Shown: positions 40,777 to 50,516, counted from the stretch's first letter. The stretch: DNA of 64,000 nucleotides from CAG-791 sp963596015 (GCA_963596015.1 CAVBJS010000009.1:1-64000), one strand, 5' to 3'. Numbers and translations are program-made. Notes: generated from the letters alone by a model not told the origin.

Positions 40777-41172
40777 TCACTTATAAATCTCTCGCCACTC
40801 CAGATCGCCCCGGTCTAAGGACTTGATCAGCAGCTCTGCGGTAGCTAAGTTGGTAGCTAAGGGGATGTTGTGAATGTCACACATCCTGACCACGTTATTG
40901 ACGTCCGGTTCATGTGACTTGGAGGTAAGGGGATCCCGAAGGAAAATAACCAGATCGATCTGATTGTGCTCGATCTGGGCACCGATCTGCTGGGCACCGC
41001 CTAAGTGTCCTGCCAGATATTTATGGATGGAGAGATTGGTCACCTCTTCGATCAATCGGCCTGTAGTTCCCGTGGCATAGAGCTCATTCTTACATAGGAT
41101 CCCACGGTAGGCGATACAGAAATTCTGCATCAGTTTCTTTTTTGCATCATGTGCGATCAGTGCTATATTCAT
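40777..41172 (-). CDS. mgsA: Methylglyoxal synthase
   Basis: 131 residues from ATG 41172 (MNIALIAHDAKK), the usual N-terminus; a longer frame reaches 41220. The catalytic Asp is in 'GGAQQIGAQI...DLVIFLRDPL', the His in 'LAGHLGG', and 'TGTTGRLIEE' binds phosphate. It turns dihydroxyacetone phosphate into methylglyoxal. In Clostridia it ends the mreB-minC-rodA cluster, as it does here, 64 bases after rodA. Confidence 0.95.
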   Translation of the reverse strand: MNIALIAHDAKKKLMQNFCIAYRGILCKNELYATGTTGRLIEEVTNLSIHKYLAGHLGGAQQIGAQIEHNQIDLVIFLRDPLTSKSHEPDVNNVVRMCDIHNIPLATNLATAELLIKSLDRGDLEWREIYK

Positions 41173-41235
41173 AGATTCATACCCCGTTAAAAAAATGCCT
41201 TCCTGATTAATGTCGTCCATAACCGGATACGCAAA

Positions 41236-42369
41236 CTATTGCTTGATTCTCTGCATCTGTACGTTTAATACGATGCCGATGGCCAGGTAGAGACTGATCA
41301 GACTGGTCAGTCCATAGCTGACAAATGGAAGCGGTATACCTGTATTCGGTAAGATCCCCGTAGTAACCCCCATATTTATAAAACCCTGAAAACCGATCCA
41401 GGCACCTACCCCGGCGGCAATGACCCGTCCTGCCATATCCTTGGCATTTCGGGCGATAAAAAAGCAGCGGATCGTAATGAAAAGAAAAAGTAAGATTACC
41501 GCTACTGAGCCGACAAAACCGAACTCTTCGCCGATAACGGTATAGATGAAATCCGTCTGGGATTCCGATATGTAGCCGCTGTTTAAAAGAGAACTGATCT
41601 CGTTGGTATTATATCCCTTGCCTAAAAGTCTGCCCGATCCGATAGCCATCAGGGAATTCATGGTCTGATAGGCTAACGTATCTGCGTAATCCTCCGGATG
41701 CAGCCAGGATAAGATACGACCCTGCTGATAGTCACTTAAGATCGTCTGACCTTCCTGCAGTACCAGGTTCATGAAGATCGCAAAGCCGGGGATGGCGATG
41801 ATCGCCGCTCCTGCTACGATCTTCCAATTAATGCCGCCCACAAAAAGCATCACAAAAATGATGATAAACAGCGTGATCGTGGTAGACAGATCCGGCTGCC
41901 TAAGTATAAGAATGAGGGGCGGAACAGCCAGCAGACCACAGGCTGCAAGACATGTAAACGTCTTCATCTTATCCCTATATTTCATGATAAACTGTGCATA
42001 GAATAAAATCAATAAAATTTTTGCCGCTTCAGAGGGCTGAAAGGTAAGGCCGCCGATATTGATCCAACGCTGGGCACCTCCGGCAGTGCTGCCCATCAGC
42101 AGCACCAAAGCCAAAAGGCCGATATTGAGAAAATAAAAGACCCAGTTAAAGCGGATCAACTGACTGTAATCTACCAGGGACGCCATCACCATGATCACTA
42201 TACCGATGATCATGCCCTCTACCTGACGCATCTGAAGATCCGGACTTGCCGAACCGATAGCCATGATGCCGATGGTATTTAATATGAGCACCAGGGCGAT
42301 CAGCATAAAATCCATTTTTTTCAGTTGAAAGGTTCTAAAGGGCCTGAACTCTCTGCTTCGTCTTTCCAA
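41236..42369 (-). CDS. rodA: Rod-shape SEDS peptidoglycan polymerase RodA
   Basis: 377 residues from TTG 42369, with AAGGAAGGT five bases upstream; the next ATG (42315) has no ribosome binding site. Ten membrane helices are visible. SEDS motifs include 'FQPSEAAKILLILFYAQFI', 'KRQPDLSTTITL' type region 'LRQPDLSTTI' with the catalytic Asp near 'WLHPEDYADT', and the C-terminal 'GILPNTGIPLPFVSYGLTSL'. It polymerises glycan strands together with the class B PBP encoded by mrdA. In this cluster it follows minC directly. Confidence 0.93.
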   Translation of the reverse strand: MERRSREFRPFRTFQLKKMDFMLIALVLILNTIGIMAIGSASPDLQMRQVEGMIIGIVIMVMASLVDYSQLIRFNWVFYFLNIGLLALVLLMGSTAGGAQRWINIGGLTFQPSEAAKILLILFYAQFIMKYRDKMKTFTCLAACGLLAVPPLILILRQPDLSTTITLFIIIFVMLFVGGINWKIVAGAAIIAIPGFAIFMNLVLQEGQTILSDYQQGRILSWLHPEDYADTLAYQTMNSLMAIGSGRLLGKGYNTNEISSLLNSGYISESQTDFIYTVIGEEFGFVGSVAVILLFLFITIRCFFIARNAKDMAGRVIAAGVGAWIGFQGFINMGVTTGILPNTGIPLPFVSYGLTSLISLYLAIGIVLNVQMQRIKQ

Positions 42370-42436
42370 GTTATACCTTCCTTAGCCGCAATTCATTACA
42401 ATACTGCCGTGAGGAAAATTGCGCAAAAGCGACTCC

Positions 42437-43129
42437 CTACGTCAATAGATCGATCCATGTTCCCTTGCTCACCGGCACCATGGTCACCACGCCTTTTTTA
42501 AGCAGTGCAGCCTTGGGTGCAGGTTTGCTCAATATACTCCAACGGCTTTTTTCCGTTCCTCTGGCGCGGATGCCGTCTACCCGCAGCTTTTCCGGAGCCA
42601 GGTCCAGAGCAAAAACAAAATGTCCGTTCTCACCTGTATTGCCTGCCTGGGCTTCTCCGTAGAGACCGCCCAGCACAAAAATATTTTTATCCGATACGAC
42701 GGCGCAGCCCGGGTATACATCTCCCAGGATCAGGAGATTTTCCTGAGAATCCAGCACCATTCCGTTGGATACATTGCCATAGTGCAGCTGGCAAAAAGGC
42801 ATATCCGGCGGCAGACTTCCCGGACCGCCGGACAGATTGAGTCTGTCCAGGGCATGCAAAAGGATACGCTCTGTGCTCTCCTCTTTGCTGCATATACACA
42901 GGATCTGCAGATCACTGTTCTGCATGATGACATCGGTCAATTCCAGCTCTTCCTCACCGGTAAGCGCTCTTCCCTCAAAGGAAAGAACTACATTGGCATC
43001 CTGAAAAAAGGCTCTGCTTTTGGAAAACTTCTCCTCTGTCTCCCGAAGGATCTCCTCCCAGGAAGCATCCTCCTGTAAATGCAAAGCAATACCGTTGGTA
43101 AAGCTCTTGATCATTACCGCGTTTTTCAT
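42437..43129 (-). CDS. minC: Septum site-determining protein MinC (variant)
   Basis: 230 residues from ATG 43129; AAGGGG sits five bases upstream, and an in-frame GTG at 43135 overlaps it. The N-terminal FtsZ-inhibiting domain covers about 1-95 ('EEILRETEEKFSKSRAFF'), and the C-terminal right-handed beta-helix domain has 'LLILGDVYPGCAVVSDKNIF' and 'VLGGLYGEAQAG', then 'FVFALDLAPEKLRV'. The MinD-binding RSGQ motif is absent: at 121-124 the sequence is SNGM. minD and minE, which normally follow, are not here; rodA comes next after 67 bases. Double-hairpin copy D lies in front. Confidence 0.87.
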   Translation of the reverse strand: MKNAVMIKSFTNGIALHLQEDASWEEILRETEEKFSKSRAFFQDANVVLSFEGRALTGEEELELTDVIMQNSDLQILCICSKEESTERILLHALDRLNLSGGPGSLPPDMPFCQLHYGNVSNGMVLDSQENLLILGDVYPGCAVVSDKNIFVLGGLYGEAQAGNTGENGHFVFALDLAPEKLRVDGIRARGTEKSRWSILSKPAPKAALLKKGVVTMVPVSKGTWIDLLT

Positions 43130-43140
43130 ATCCACCCCTT

Positions 43141-43199
43141 TGCCGCAGCTTGCCTGCGGCTACGTGAGGAGAAATCGCGTAGGCGATTTCTCCGATACA
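43141..43199 (-). repeat. Double-hairpin 5' UTR element, copy D (before minC)
   Basis: Read on the minus strand: GTATCGG, then hairpin 1 GGAGAAATCGC-CTAC-GCGATTTCTCC (43193-43168, eleven perfect pairs), TCACGTA, then hairpin 2 GCCGCAG-GCAAG-CTGCGGC (43160-43142). The minC ribosome binding site and ATG 43129 follow after 12 bases. It is the best-preserved stem of the four copies and lies between mrdA and minC in one operon. Confidence 0.87.
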
Positions 43200-43217
43200 A
43201 TACCCCATTCTTTCTGA

Positions 43218-46091
43218 TCAGTCTGCGGAAATATTACCACTGTTCATCTGGGTACCGGTGCTCAACAGATCGTCTCTGTCTTCTACATTAAAGTAATACT
43301 TCAGCACGTCCTCTGTGATCTGCGCTGCATAATCAGAAGTATAGCCATTAGCCACACGGGTGGCAACGGCAATCTGAGGACTTTCATATGGCGCATAGCA
43401 GATAAACAAAGCGTGGTTAGGCCGGGAGGTAGTCTCCTGGGCGGTACCGGTCTTGCCGGCCACCGCAATGGGCATATCGTCATAGTAGGATTTATCCTGT
43501 ACTACCTTGCGCATGCCCAGATGAATGGCATTCCAATACCGCTGGTCCATATCGATCACATTGCGGATGGTGGCGCTGTTGGATAAAAGGATATTGCCGT
43601 TGCTGTCCTCCACCTTTTGCAAAAGGGTCAGATTATAGCATGTACCGCTGTTGGCTACCGTGGTCACATACCTGGCCAACCCTACCGTGGTATAACCGCT
43701 GTCTGACTGACCGATGGCGGAACGCACCGCATCCTCTGATGCCATCTGGGGCGAAGCCTCTTCTATTTCTATGCCGGAGGTATCGGATAAGCCGAACATG
43801 TCGGCATATTTCTGTAATTTGGTTACGCCTACATCGGAGGAATAGGCATTCCCCACTTCTCCCAAGCGATAACCTAACTCATAAAAGAAGATATTGCAGG
43901 AATTCTGTATAGCCCCGGATACATCCAGCATGCCGTGGCTGCTGGGATAGATCCAGCAATGGGGCGAGGGCTGGATCTTTTCAAAGGTGCCGGTACAATC
44001 CACCTGGGTGGACAGGGTAATGACACCTTCCATCAATCCGGCGGCTGCAGAAACAGGCTTAAAGGTAGAGCCGGGTGCCGTCTTCTGCTGGGTGGCATAA
44101 TTGATCAGCGGTCTGGAAAGGTCATTACGCAGACTTGCATAATATGCTGCGTCTACACCGTTGCTCATCCGGTTATTATCATAGCTGGGGTAAGTCACCA
44201 GAGCAAGTACCTCTCCGGAATTCACATCGGTTATGACCATGGAGCCGGAATAGGGATCTAAGTTCAGTTGTGCCGGTGTCAGATCCAGATTTTGGATCCG
44301 GGCGATCATGAAATCATAGGCGGATTCCGTGCCTGCCTCCAGGGATACCTTTTCCGTCTCCTGTACGTCCACCAGATTTTGTTCCATGAGGATCTGACAG
44401 ATCTGGGTGCCGGAGACCACATCGTTTAAGATCATATATTTATAGATCTTCTTGGAAAAATCGGAGTCCTGGGAGAGCATGTCCTTTGTATAGGTCCAAA
44501 GGGCATCAAACACCTGGGTGGAATCCGCATATTTTCCTTCGATGGAAAGCTTGGTCACATCTACCCAGTTTTGGGCGATGGCATATTCCAGAAATTCTGT
44601 CAGGGAGATCGTCTCGTTGGTGGTCCAATTCTGATAGGTCTCGTCCTCTTCGCTGATCAGAGAGCGATCCAACACTCCCTTGTCATACAGCGCAGATACC
44701 AGATAACTCTGATAGGTCTTATACTCCTTGGTCAGCTTATTGTAAGGGGTCTTAGCCGTATAAAGCTCCTGCTCCATGGTATCCCACAGGGCAGAGGCAT
44801 AATTCTGATAGGTGCGGTAAACCGCCTTTTCCACCGCACCTGCGTCTTCCTGGGCGAAGTGGGACGTGCTGATCACGTTATTATTGATCACCGCAAAATA
44901 TACATCATAGATGGGGATCACGATGTTGGAACTGGAGGCGTTGTTACTGGTGTCAAATTCCTTGATATTGCGGATCTTGGCCACCAGAATGGAGGCAAGA
45001 CGCCGCTCCAGGATATCTGTTGCTGCCTCCTGCAGGTCTTTATCAATGGTCAGATATACATCGTTGCCTGCTATGGGCTCCTCTTCATCCGTCACCTGCA
45101 GCTCTTTTCCCACGCTGTCTACAAATACGGTCTTGCTGCCCTTGGTGCCCTGCAACTGTTCTTCCATGGAAGACTCGATGCCGGCCTTACCTACAATATC
45201 ACTGGAGGTGTAATCCGGATCGGTCTTTTGCAGCTCTTTTAATTCCTCTGTAGAAACCTTACCGGTATAGCCGATGATCTGGGAAAAATAGGTGCTGTCC
45301 ACGTATTTGCGCACCGTCTCCTCTTCTATATCCACGCCCAGCAGGTCATCGCTCCGCTCCATGATATCCGCTACAGTCTGCTCGCTGACATCGGTGGCAA
45401 TAGAGGTGGAGAGATATTTCTGGAAATTATTAAGACTCAGATTATAGCGGACAATGACCATTTGCAAAAGTCGTTTATCCGAATACCCATTGCCCGGTAC
45501 AAAAGCAGAGGAGGAATCCTCCGGATCTTCCTTTTCCCCGATCTCGTAGCGCTCTGCCAGATCCAGCACCGCATCCTTTGCCTCTCTGGTCCGTTCCTCA
45601 TAGGTCAGATCATCCGTAGAAGCATAACCGTAAATATCCGCCAGAAAACGCAGCAGAGAAGTGTCGGAAACATTATATTCGAATTGTCCGTCTTCATTCA
45701 GGATGATATTAAAATCACCGGTAATGGAGTCACCGTTGCCGTCCAGAATATCGATGACTTTACCAATGGTCTCGTTGATCTGTTTATCTTTGGCGGAGGT
45801 ATCATCATAGACATCCTTGATGGTCACGGAGTAAGCCAGCTCATTATAGGCTAAAAGATTGCCGTTTCGGTCATAGATATTGCCTCTGGTGCTGGGAATG
45901 GTCACTTCCCGGCGAATGCGCAGCTGGAAATTATTTAAATAATCCTCACCATTGACGATCTGCAGCTGAAAAAGCCGGTAGATCCAGCCTGCAGCCAGAC
46001 CGATCATGATCATCACCAGGATCATGATCCGGATATTGAGCCGCTGCATAAGATCCAGGATACTTTTTCTGATATGAATGCCGTTAAACAA
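43218..46091 (-). CDS. mrdA: Class B penicillin-binding protein (PBP2, elongasome)
   Basis: 957 residues if started at TTG 46091, which overlaps the mreD stop and has GAGAAG upstream; ATG 46049 is an alternative. One N-terminal membrane helix (MILVMIMIGLAAGWIYRLF) is followed by the dimerisation domain ('TRGNIYDRNGNLLAYN') and the transpeptidase domain: SxxK in 'APGSTFKPVSAAAGL', SxN in 'QNSCNIFFYELGYRLG', KTG in 'AVAGKTGTAQETTS'. It is much longer than the ~630-700 residues of E. coli PBP2; the extra ~250 residues lie between about residues 320 and 610, as in other Clostridia. It crosslinks peptidoglycan with RodA during elongation. Confidence 0.93.
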   Translation of the reverse strand: MFNGIHIRKSILDLMQRLNIRIMILVMIMIGLAAGWIYRLFQLQIVNGEDYLNNFQLRIRREVTIPSTRGNIYDRNGNLLAYNELAYSVTIKDVYDDTSAKDKQINETIGKVIDILDGNGDSITGDFNIILNEDGQFEYNVSDTSLLRFLADIYGYASTDDLTYEERTREAKDAVLDLAERYEIGEKEDPEDSSSAFVPGNGYSDKRLLQMVIVRYNLSLNNFQKYLSTSIATDVSEQTVADIMERSDDLLGVDIEEETVRKYVDSTYFSQIIGYTGKVSTEELKELQKTDPDYTSSDIVGKAGIESSMEEQLQGTKGSKTVFVDSVGKELQVTDEEEPIAGNDVYLTIDKDLQEAATDILERRLASILVAKIRNIKEFDTSNNASSSNIVIPIYDVYFAVINNNVISTSHFAQEDAGAVEKAVYRTYQNYASALWDTMEQELYTAKTPYNKLTKEYKTYQSYLVSALYDKGVLDRSLISEEDETYQNWTTNETISLTEFLEYAIAQNWVDVTKLSIEGKYADSTQVFDALWTYTKDMLSQDSDFSKKIYKYMILNDVVSGTQICQILMEQNLVDVQETEKVSLEAGTESAYDFMIARIQNLDLTPAQLNLDPYSGSMVITDVNSGEVLALVTYPSYDNNRMSNGVDAAYYASLRNDLSRPLINYATQQKTAPGSTFKPVSAAAGLMEGVITLSTQVDCTGTFEKIQPSPHCWIYPSSHGMLDVSGAIQNSCNIFFYELGYRLGEVGNAYSSDVGVTKLQKYADMFGLSDTSGIEIEEASPQMASEDAVRSAIGQSDSGYTTVGLARYVTTVANSGTCYNLTLLQKVEDSNGNILLSNSATIRNVIDMDQRYWNAIHLGMRKVVQDKSYYDDMPIAVAGKTGTAQETTSRPNHALFICYAPYESPQIAVATRVANGYTSDYAAQITEDVLKYYFNVEDRDDLLSTGTQMNSGNISAD

Positions 46092-46635
46092 AATTCTTCT
46101 CGCTTTCTCTCTTCTTTCGGATATATCGTCTGTAAAGCAGCAAAAGCAGCGGATAAAGCACCAGTGCACACAGCAGACTGTATATCATTTCAGGGATCAT
46201 AAAGTGTATCAGAAAATATGGAAGGAAAAAACGCCCCTGCAAAAGAAAATCAAAAATAAAGCTGACCATGCCGTACAACAGATCACCGACGGCGATCATC
46301 AGCAGCGGAAACTTCAGTTCATCCGCAAAGAAGAGCCTCTCTAATTTACCAAATAGAAAGCCGATCAAGGCATAGAGCAACATCTGCTCTCCTAGGATCG
46401 GCGCAAAAAATATATCGCATAAAAGTCCGCAGAACAGGCCTGTGAACATACCACCGATCTCTCCCAGCATTAGGGCATAGGAAACCGTCACTACGATCAG
46501 GAGATTAGGCCCGATGCCGGAAAAAGAGATGGCGGGAAAAACACTGCATTGCAGGATAAAGCATATGATGATGGTCAAAGCGACAATGACAAAACCACGT
46601 ATTCTTTCCATTGGCAAAACAATCTTTCTAATCAC
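46084..46635 (-). CDS. mreD: Rod-shape determining protein MreD
   Basis: 183 residues from GTG 46635, overlapping the mreC stop by eight bases. Five to six membrane helices; the family-typical 'GGMFTGLFCGLLCDIFFAPIL' lies near residue 60-80 (part shown). It is a membrane part of the elongasome bridging MreC with the SEDS/PBP pair. mrdA overlaps its end, so the four genes are translationally linked. Confidence 0.9.
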   Translation of the reverse strand: MIRKIVLPMERIRGFVIVALTIIICFILQCSVFPAISFSGIGPNLLIVVTVSYALMLGEIGGMFTGLFCGLLCDIFFAPILGEQMLLYALIGFLFGKLERLFFADELKFPLLMIAVGDLLYGMVSFIFDFLLQGRFFLPYFLIHFMIPEMIYSLLCALVLYPLLLLLYRRYIRKKRESEKNFV

Positions 46636-47497
46636 TTACCGTTTGCTTTGTTTCCAGGATCACCAATACCGTATCTAAATGTTCGAAATCCACAGCCGGT
46701 GTGATCAGACCGGATTTGGTTAGATTGTTGGAATCCTTGGAAATCTCACTGACATAACCGATCAGGATGCCGGGGAGATATTTTTCACTGATATTGGAGG
46801 TAACTACCTTATCTCCCACCGTTACCTGATCACCCTTATCGGAGAGCTTGGAAAATTCGATCACGCCCTCCGCATATCGTTTCAAACTGCCGGAAACGAT
46901 GAGATTATCGGATGTGGAAAGGATGGAACCGGAAACATTATTGTTATCATTGATGATGCTGGAGACCTTGGCCCAGTCGGGACCCACATCAATGATACTG
47001 CCTACCAGGCCTCCGTCCGCGATCACATTCATATCTACGGTAATGCCGTCATTTGCGCCTTTATTGATCACAAAAGAGTGATACCAGTTGCCGGAATCTT
47101 TGGCAATGATCCTGGCACCGGTCTTTTCGTACTGGCTGTATTGCTCATCCAGATCATAGAGCTGCCGCAGTCTGGCCAGCTCGTATTTTTCCTGCTGAAG
47201 AGAGGTGTTCTCCATAAGCAGGCTGTCCAGCTGCTCCTTTAGATCCGTATTCTCCTGCTGGAGATTTTTGATCTGTCCCATCATCTCCGCCTTGGATACC
47301 AGAAAAGCGCCTGCACCGGATACACCGTCCTGAAAAGGGACGATGACGTAGTTGGCTACCACATTTAAGGGACCGGTGAAAAGGTCGGTGGTATAGGTGA
47401 GTACCATCAGCAGGATACAGCCCAGGGAGACCAGCAATAGTGCATATCTGGCAGGAAGATGAAACTTTTCCTTTTTTTTCTGAACCACAGGACTCAT
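46628..47497 (-). CDS. mreC: Rod-shape determining protein MreC
   Basis: 289 residues from ATG 47497, overlapping the end of mreB (ATGA type). One membrane helix near residues 18-36, a coiled coil at about 68-110 ('QIKNLQQENTDLKEQLDSLL', part shown), then two beta domains with 'GANDGITVDMNVIADGGLVG' and 'GDQVTVGDKVVTSNIS'. It forms filaments outside the membrane that organise PBP2 and RodA. Length is standard. Confidence 0.95.
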   Translation of the reverse strand: MSPVVQKKKEKFHLPARYALLLVSLGCILLMVLTYTTDLFTGPLNVVANYVIVPFQDGVSGAGAFLVSKAEMMGQIKNLQQENTDLKEQLDSLLMENTSLQQEKYELARLRQLYDLDEQYSQYEKTGARIIAKDSGNWYHSFVINKGANDGITVDMNVIADGGLVGSIIDVGPDWAKVSSIINDNNNVSGSILSTSDNLIVSGSLKRYAEGVIEFSKLSDKGDQVTVGDKVVTSNISEKYLPGILIGYVSEISKDSNNLTKSGLITPAVDFEHLDTVLVILETKQTVSD

Positions 47498-48501
47498 TTA
47501 GATAACCCTTCAATGGTATAAGCCAATGACTTATAATTTGCTTTCTTGATAACCTGGGAAAGGCCAAGGGCCACGGAATTGACCGGACTCTCTGCCATAT
47601 TGACCTGGAGGTGTACTTCTTTTTCCAGCTCCTGGGCCAGGCCTTCCTCCTGGGAAGCGCCGCCGGTCATAAAGATGCCGTGGCGGTAAATATCCGCTGC
47701 AAGTTCCGGAGGTGTGCGCTCCAAAATGACCTTTACATTATCGGTAATGGTATGGAAGTTCTCCTGCAGAGTCTGCTCGATAAAGTCATGGGTCAGAGTG
47801 CGCTCCACAGGAAGACCGGTGACAATATCTCTTCCATATACAGTAGCCTTGCCGCCGTTCTGGGAGAGATCACCAAAGGAGATACGTACGCCTTCTGCTG
47901 TCTTATTGCCGATCACCAGGTTATACTCCCGGCGCACGGCAGATACAATGGAGTTATCAAAAGCGTGGCCGCCCACCTTGATCAGACGGCTAAGGACAAT
48001 GCCTCCCAGAGAAAGAATGGAGATCTCCGTGGTATCATGTCCTACGTCCACGATCAGGGCGCCCTGGGAATTCTTTACATCGATGCCCATGCCGAGGCCG
48101 TCTGCCAGAGCCTTCTCCACCACCAGGATCTTCTTGGCCTTCAGGCCGGAGTCCTTGATCAGATCGTAAAAGGCACGCTTTTCTACTTCTGTCACATCGG
48201 TGGGCACAGCTACGATATAATTGGCACCCTTACCGCCCTTTTGTCCGTCGATGATGAAGCGGCGGATCAGCTGTTCCATGTGCTGGATGTCAGCAATAAC
48301 ACCATTGCAGATAGGAAAGCTGGCACAAATGTTGGCCGGTGACTTCTCATACATCTCAAAAGCAGAATCACCATAGGCGATCACGTTCTTTTTATTCTCG
48401 ATGGCGATCATGTTTTTCTGAACGGTGATCTTGTCCGTGCCTGCATTATAAATCTTGATGTTATTGGTGCCCAGATCAATGGCAAAAGTATTATTTATCA
48501 A
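47494..48501 (-). CDS. mreB: Actin-like rod-shape protein MreB
   Basis: 335 residues from TTG 48501 with AAGGAG five bases upstream. Actin-fold motifs: phosphate 1 'AIDLGTNNIKIYNAG', connect 'PTDVTEVEKRAFYD', phosphate 2 'LIVDVGHDTTEISILS', adenosine 'IFMTGGASQEEGLAQEL'. In phosphate 1 typical MreB has 'DLGTANTLIY'; here it is 'DLGTNNIKIY', a common variation among clostridial MreB and Mbl copies. It polymerises under the membrane and guides wall synthesis. It heads the mreBCD-mrdA-minC-rodA-mgsA run. Confidence 0.93.
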   Translation of the reverse strand: MINNTFAIDLGTNNIKIYNAGTDKITVQKNMIAIENKKNVIAYGDSAFEMYEKSPANICASFPICNGVIADIQHMEQLIRRFIIDGQKGGKGANYIVAVPTDVTEVEKRAFYDLIKDSGLKAKKILVVEKALADGLGMGIDVKNSQGALIVDVGHDTTEISILSLGGIVLSRLIKVGGHAFDNSIVSAVRREYNLVIGNKTAEGVRISFGDLSQNGGKATVYGRDIVTGLPVERTLTHDFIEQTLQENFHTITDNVKVILERTPPELAADIYRHGIFMTGGASQEEGLAQELEKEVHLQVNMAESPVNSVALGLSQVIKKANYKSLAYTIEGLSK

Positions 48502-48523
48502 GGTATCTCCTTCCGGGCAGCCT

Positions 48524-49183
48524 TTACAGCAAGCCCTGCTCTTTCATACTGACATACCGGGTATCACCGATGACCAGGTGATCGATCAGTGTAATATCCA
48601 TATCTTTTCCTGCCCTGGCCACCTTCTTTGTGACCTGTATATCTTCCTGGCTGGGGGTAGGGTCGCCGCTGGGATGATTGTGCAGCAGCATCACATGTAC
48701 TGCATTTTCCCGAAGGGCCAGCCGGTAGATCTCTCTGGGAGAGACGATGGAGGCATTGACGCTGCCGATGGATAAAAGGATCTCCCGAAGCAGCATCAGC
48801 TTGCTGTCAAGCAAAAGCAGCAGCACCCGCTCTGTGGCCTCATGACGCAATTGCTCCATATAATATTCGGCCACGGAATCCGGGGATCTGAAAGACAGCT
48901 TCCTGGAGGCTCTCTCCCTGGAAAGACGCATGGACATCTCGGCAATGCACAGCAACTGGACGGCTTTTACCTGTCCGATGCCGGGGATCTGCTGCAGATC
49001 CTTTAATGTCAGGTCATGCAGAACGGAGAGGGTATCCCCCTCTCCCAGTATTTGCCGGGCCACCTCCAAAGCAGAGCGACCAGCGGTGCCGGTCCGCAGC
49101 ATGATGGCTAAAAGCTCCGCATTGGTCAGGCTCCGGGCTCCTAATTCCATAAACCGCTCATAGGGCAGTTCTCTTTCTTTCAT
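48524..49183 (-). CDS. radC: RadC family JAMM-domain protein
   Basis: 219 residues from ATG 49183 (AAGGAG five bases upstream; 'KERELPYERFMELGARSLTN' is the usual RadC start). A helix-hairpin-helix region ('DLQQIPGIGQVKAVQLL') precedes the JAMM metal motif 'LLHNHPSGDPTPSQEDIQ', with the upstream Glu expected in the domain. The older DNA-repair role is doubtful; the protein may be a metalloprotease- or nuclease-like factor. It sits just before mreB, the classic position in Firmicutes. Confidence 0.93.
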   Translation of the reverse strand: MKERELPYERFMELGARSLTNAELLAIMLRTGTAGRSALEVARQILGEGDTLSVLHDLTLKDLQQIPGIGQVKAVQLLCIAEMSMRLSRERASRKLSFRSPDSVAEYYMEQLRHEATERVLLLLLDSKLMLLREILLSIGSVNASIVSPREIYRLALRENAVHVMLLHNHPSGDPTPSQEDIQVTKKVARAGKDMDITLIDHLVIGDTRYVSMKEQGLL

Positions 49184-49229
49184 ACAGACTCCTTCCAGCC
49201 TCTCCGGGGCCTGGGAAGTCCATTTCATT

Positions 49230-50516
49230 TTATAGTTTAATCAATCCACGGTCAAGCATATTCTGAAGGCTCTTAAGGATGCCCAGCTTGCAATGAGGCC
49301 AGGTAAGACCGCCCTGAAAATAGACCGCATAAGGCTCCTTCATAGGCGCATCGGCGCTCAGTTCCATGGTAGAACCTGACACAAAGGCGCCGGAGGCCAT
49401 GATCACATCACAGTCGTAACCGGGCATAGGTGCCGGCTCCGGTGTCACATAGGAATCCACCGGAGATGCTGCCTGGATACCCTGACAGAAGGCAATGAGG
49501 CAGTCCGGATCGCGGAAAGTAACGGACTGGATGATGTCGTGCCGCACCTCGTCGCCGGAGGGAAGAACATCAAAGCCTAACTTTTCAAAGCACTTGGCTG
49601 CGAAAATGGCGCCTTTTGTAGCGGAAGCTGTCATGATCGGTGCCAGGAAAAATCCTTCAAAATAAGAAGGAAGGATACCCAGGGAGGCACCCAGCTCCTT
49701 GCCTAGGCCGGGGGCTGTCAGGCGATGAGCTGCATTCTCCACGCATTTCTTAGTGCCTGCGATATAGCCGCCGGTGGGGGCTAAGCCGCCGCCGGGATTC
49801 TTGATCAGGGAACCTACCACCATGTCGGCACCCACATCGGAGGGCTCTATGATCTCCGTAAATTCGCCGTAGCAATTATCTACCATGCAGATCACATCGG
49901 GACGACGTTCTTTTACAAAAGCGATCACCTCGCCGATCTGCTCTACGGAAAAGCTGGGTCTGGTCTGATAGCCCTTGGAGCGCTGGATGGTAACCAGACG
50001 GGTCCTTTCATTCAAACCTGCTTCGATGGCCTCAAAATCAAAGGTTCCGTCACTCTTTAAGTCCGCCTGATGATAGGTGATGCCATACTCCGCCAGAGAG
50101 CCGTTGGAAGGCCGTATACCGATCACTTCCTCTAAGGTATCATAGGGCTTGCCGGCGGCGCTCATCAGCTCATCTCCGGGACGGAGATTACTCATCAGTG
50201 CCAGAGCCAGGGCATGGGTGCCGCAGGTGATCTGGGGTCTTACCAGCGCATCCTCTGTATGGAAAAAGCTGGCATAGGTTTTCTCTAAAGCTTCTCTTCC
50301 CATATCGTCGTAACCGTAGCCGGTGGTGCCGAACAGGCAGGGGGTTCCCACGTGGGCATCCTGCAGGGCTTTGATGACCCGCAGCTGATTGTACTCTGCT
50401 ATCTCATCGATACCGGCAAACCGCGGTGCCAGTTCCTCTAAAACAGGGGCTGCAAAAGCAAGCACCTGTGCGCCGATACCTAATTTTTCATACTGTGCTG
50501 TTAAATCTGTTTTCAT
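49230..50516 (-). CDS. Methionine gamma-lyase-like PLP enzyme (YnbB family)
   Basis: 428 residues, ATG 50516. Fold-type I PLP enzyme of the 'aluminium resistance protein' family: PLP lysine in 'GSLIKNPGGGLAPTGGYIAG', 'DVICMVDNCYGEFTE' with the PLP-contacting Asp, and 'PQITCGTHALALALMSNLRPG' (part shown). The substrate is not proven; relatives act on sulfur amino acids. Its start overlaps the miaA end by four bases, and in Bacillus the ynbB gene also follows miaA, so the pairing is conserved. Confidence 0.9.
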   Translation of the reverse strand: MKTDLTAQYEKLGIGAQVLAFAAPVLEELAPRFAGIDEIAEYNQLRVIKALQDAHVGTPCLFGTTGYGYDDMGREALEKTYASFFHTEDALVRPQITCGTHALALALMSNLRPGDELMSAAGKPYDTLEEVIGIRPSNGSLAEYGITYHQADLKSDGTFDFEAIEAGLNERTRLVTIQRSKGYQTRPSFSVEQIGEVIAFVKERRPDVICMVDNCYGEFTEIIEPSDVGADMVVGSLIKNPGGGLAPTGGYIAGTKKCVENAAHRLTAPGLGKELGASLGILPSYFEGFFLAPIMTASATKGAIFAAKCFEKLGFDVLPSGDEVRHDIIQSVTFRDPDCLIAFCQGIQAASPVDSYVTPEPAPMPGYDCDVIMASGAFVSGSTMELSADAPMKEPYAVYFQGGLTWPHCKLGILKSLQNMLDRGLIKL

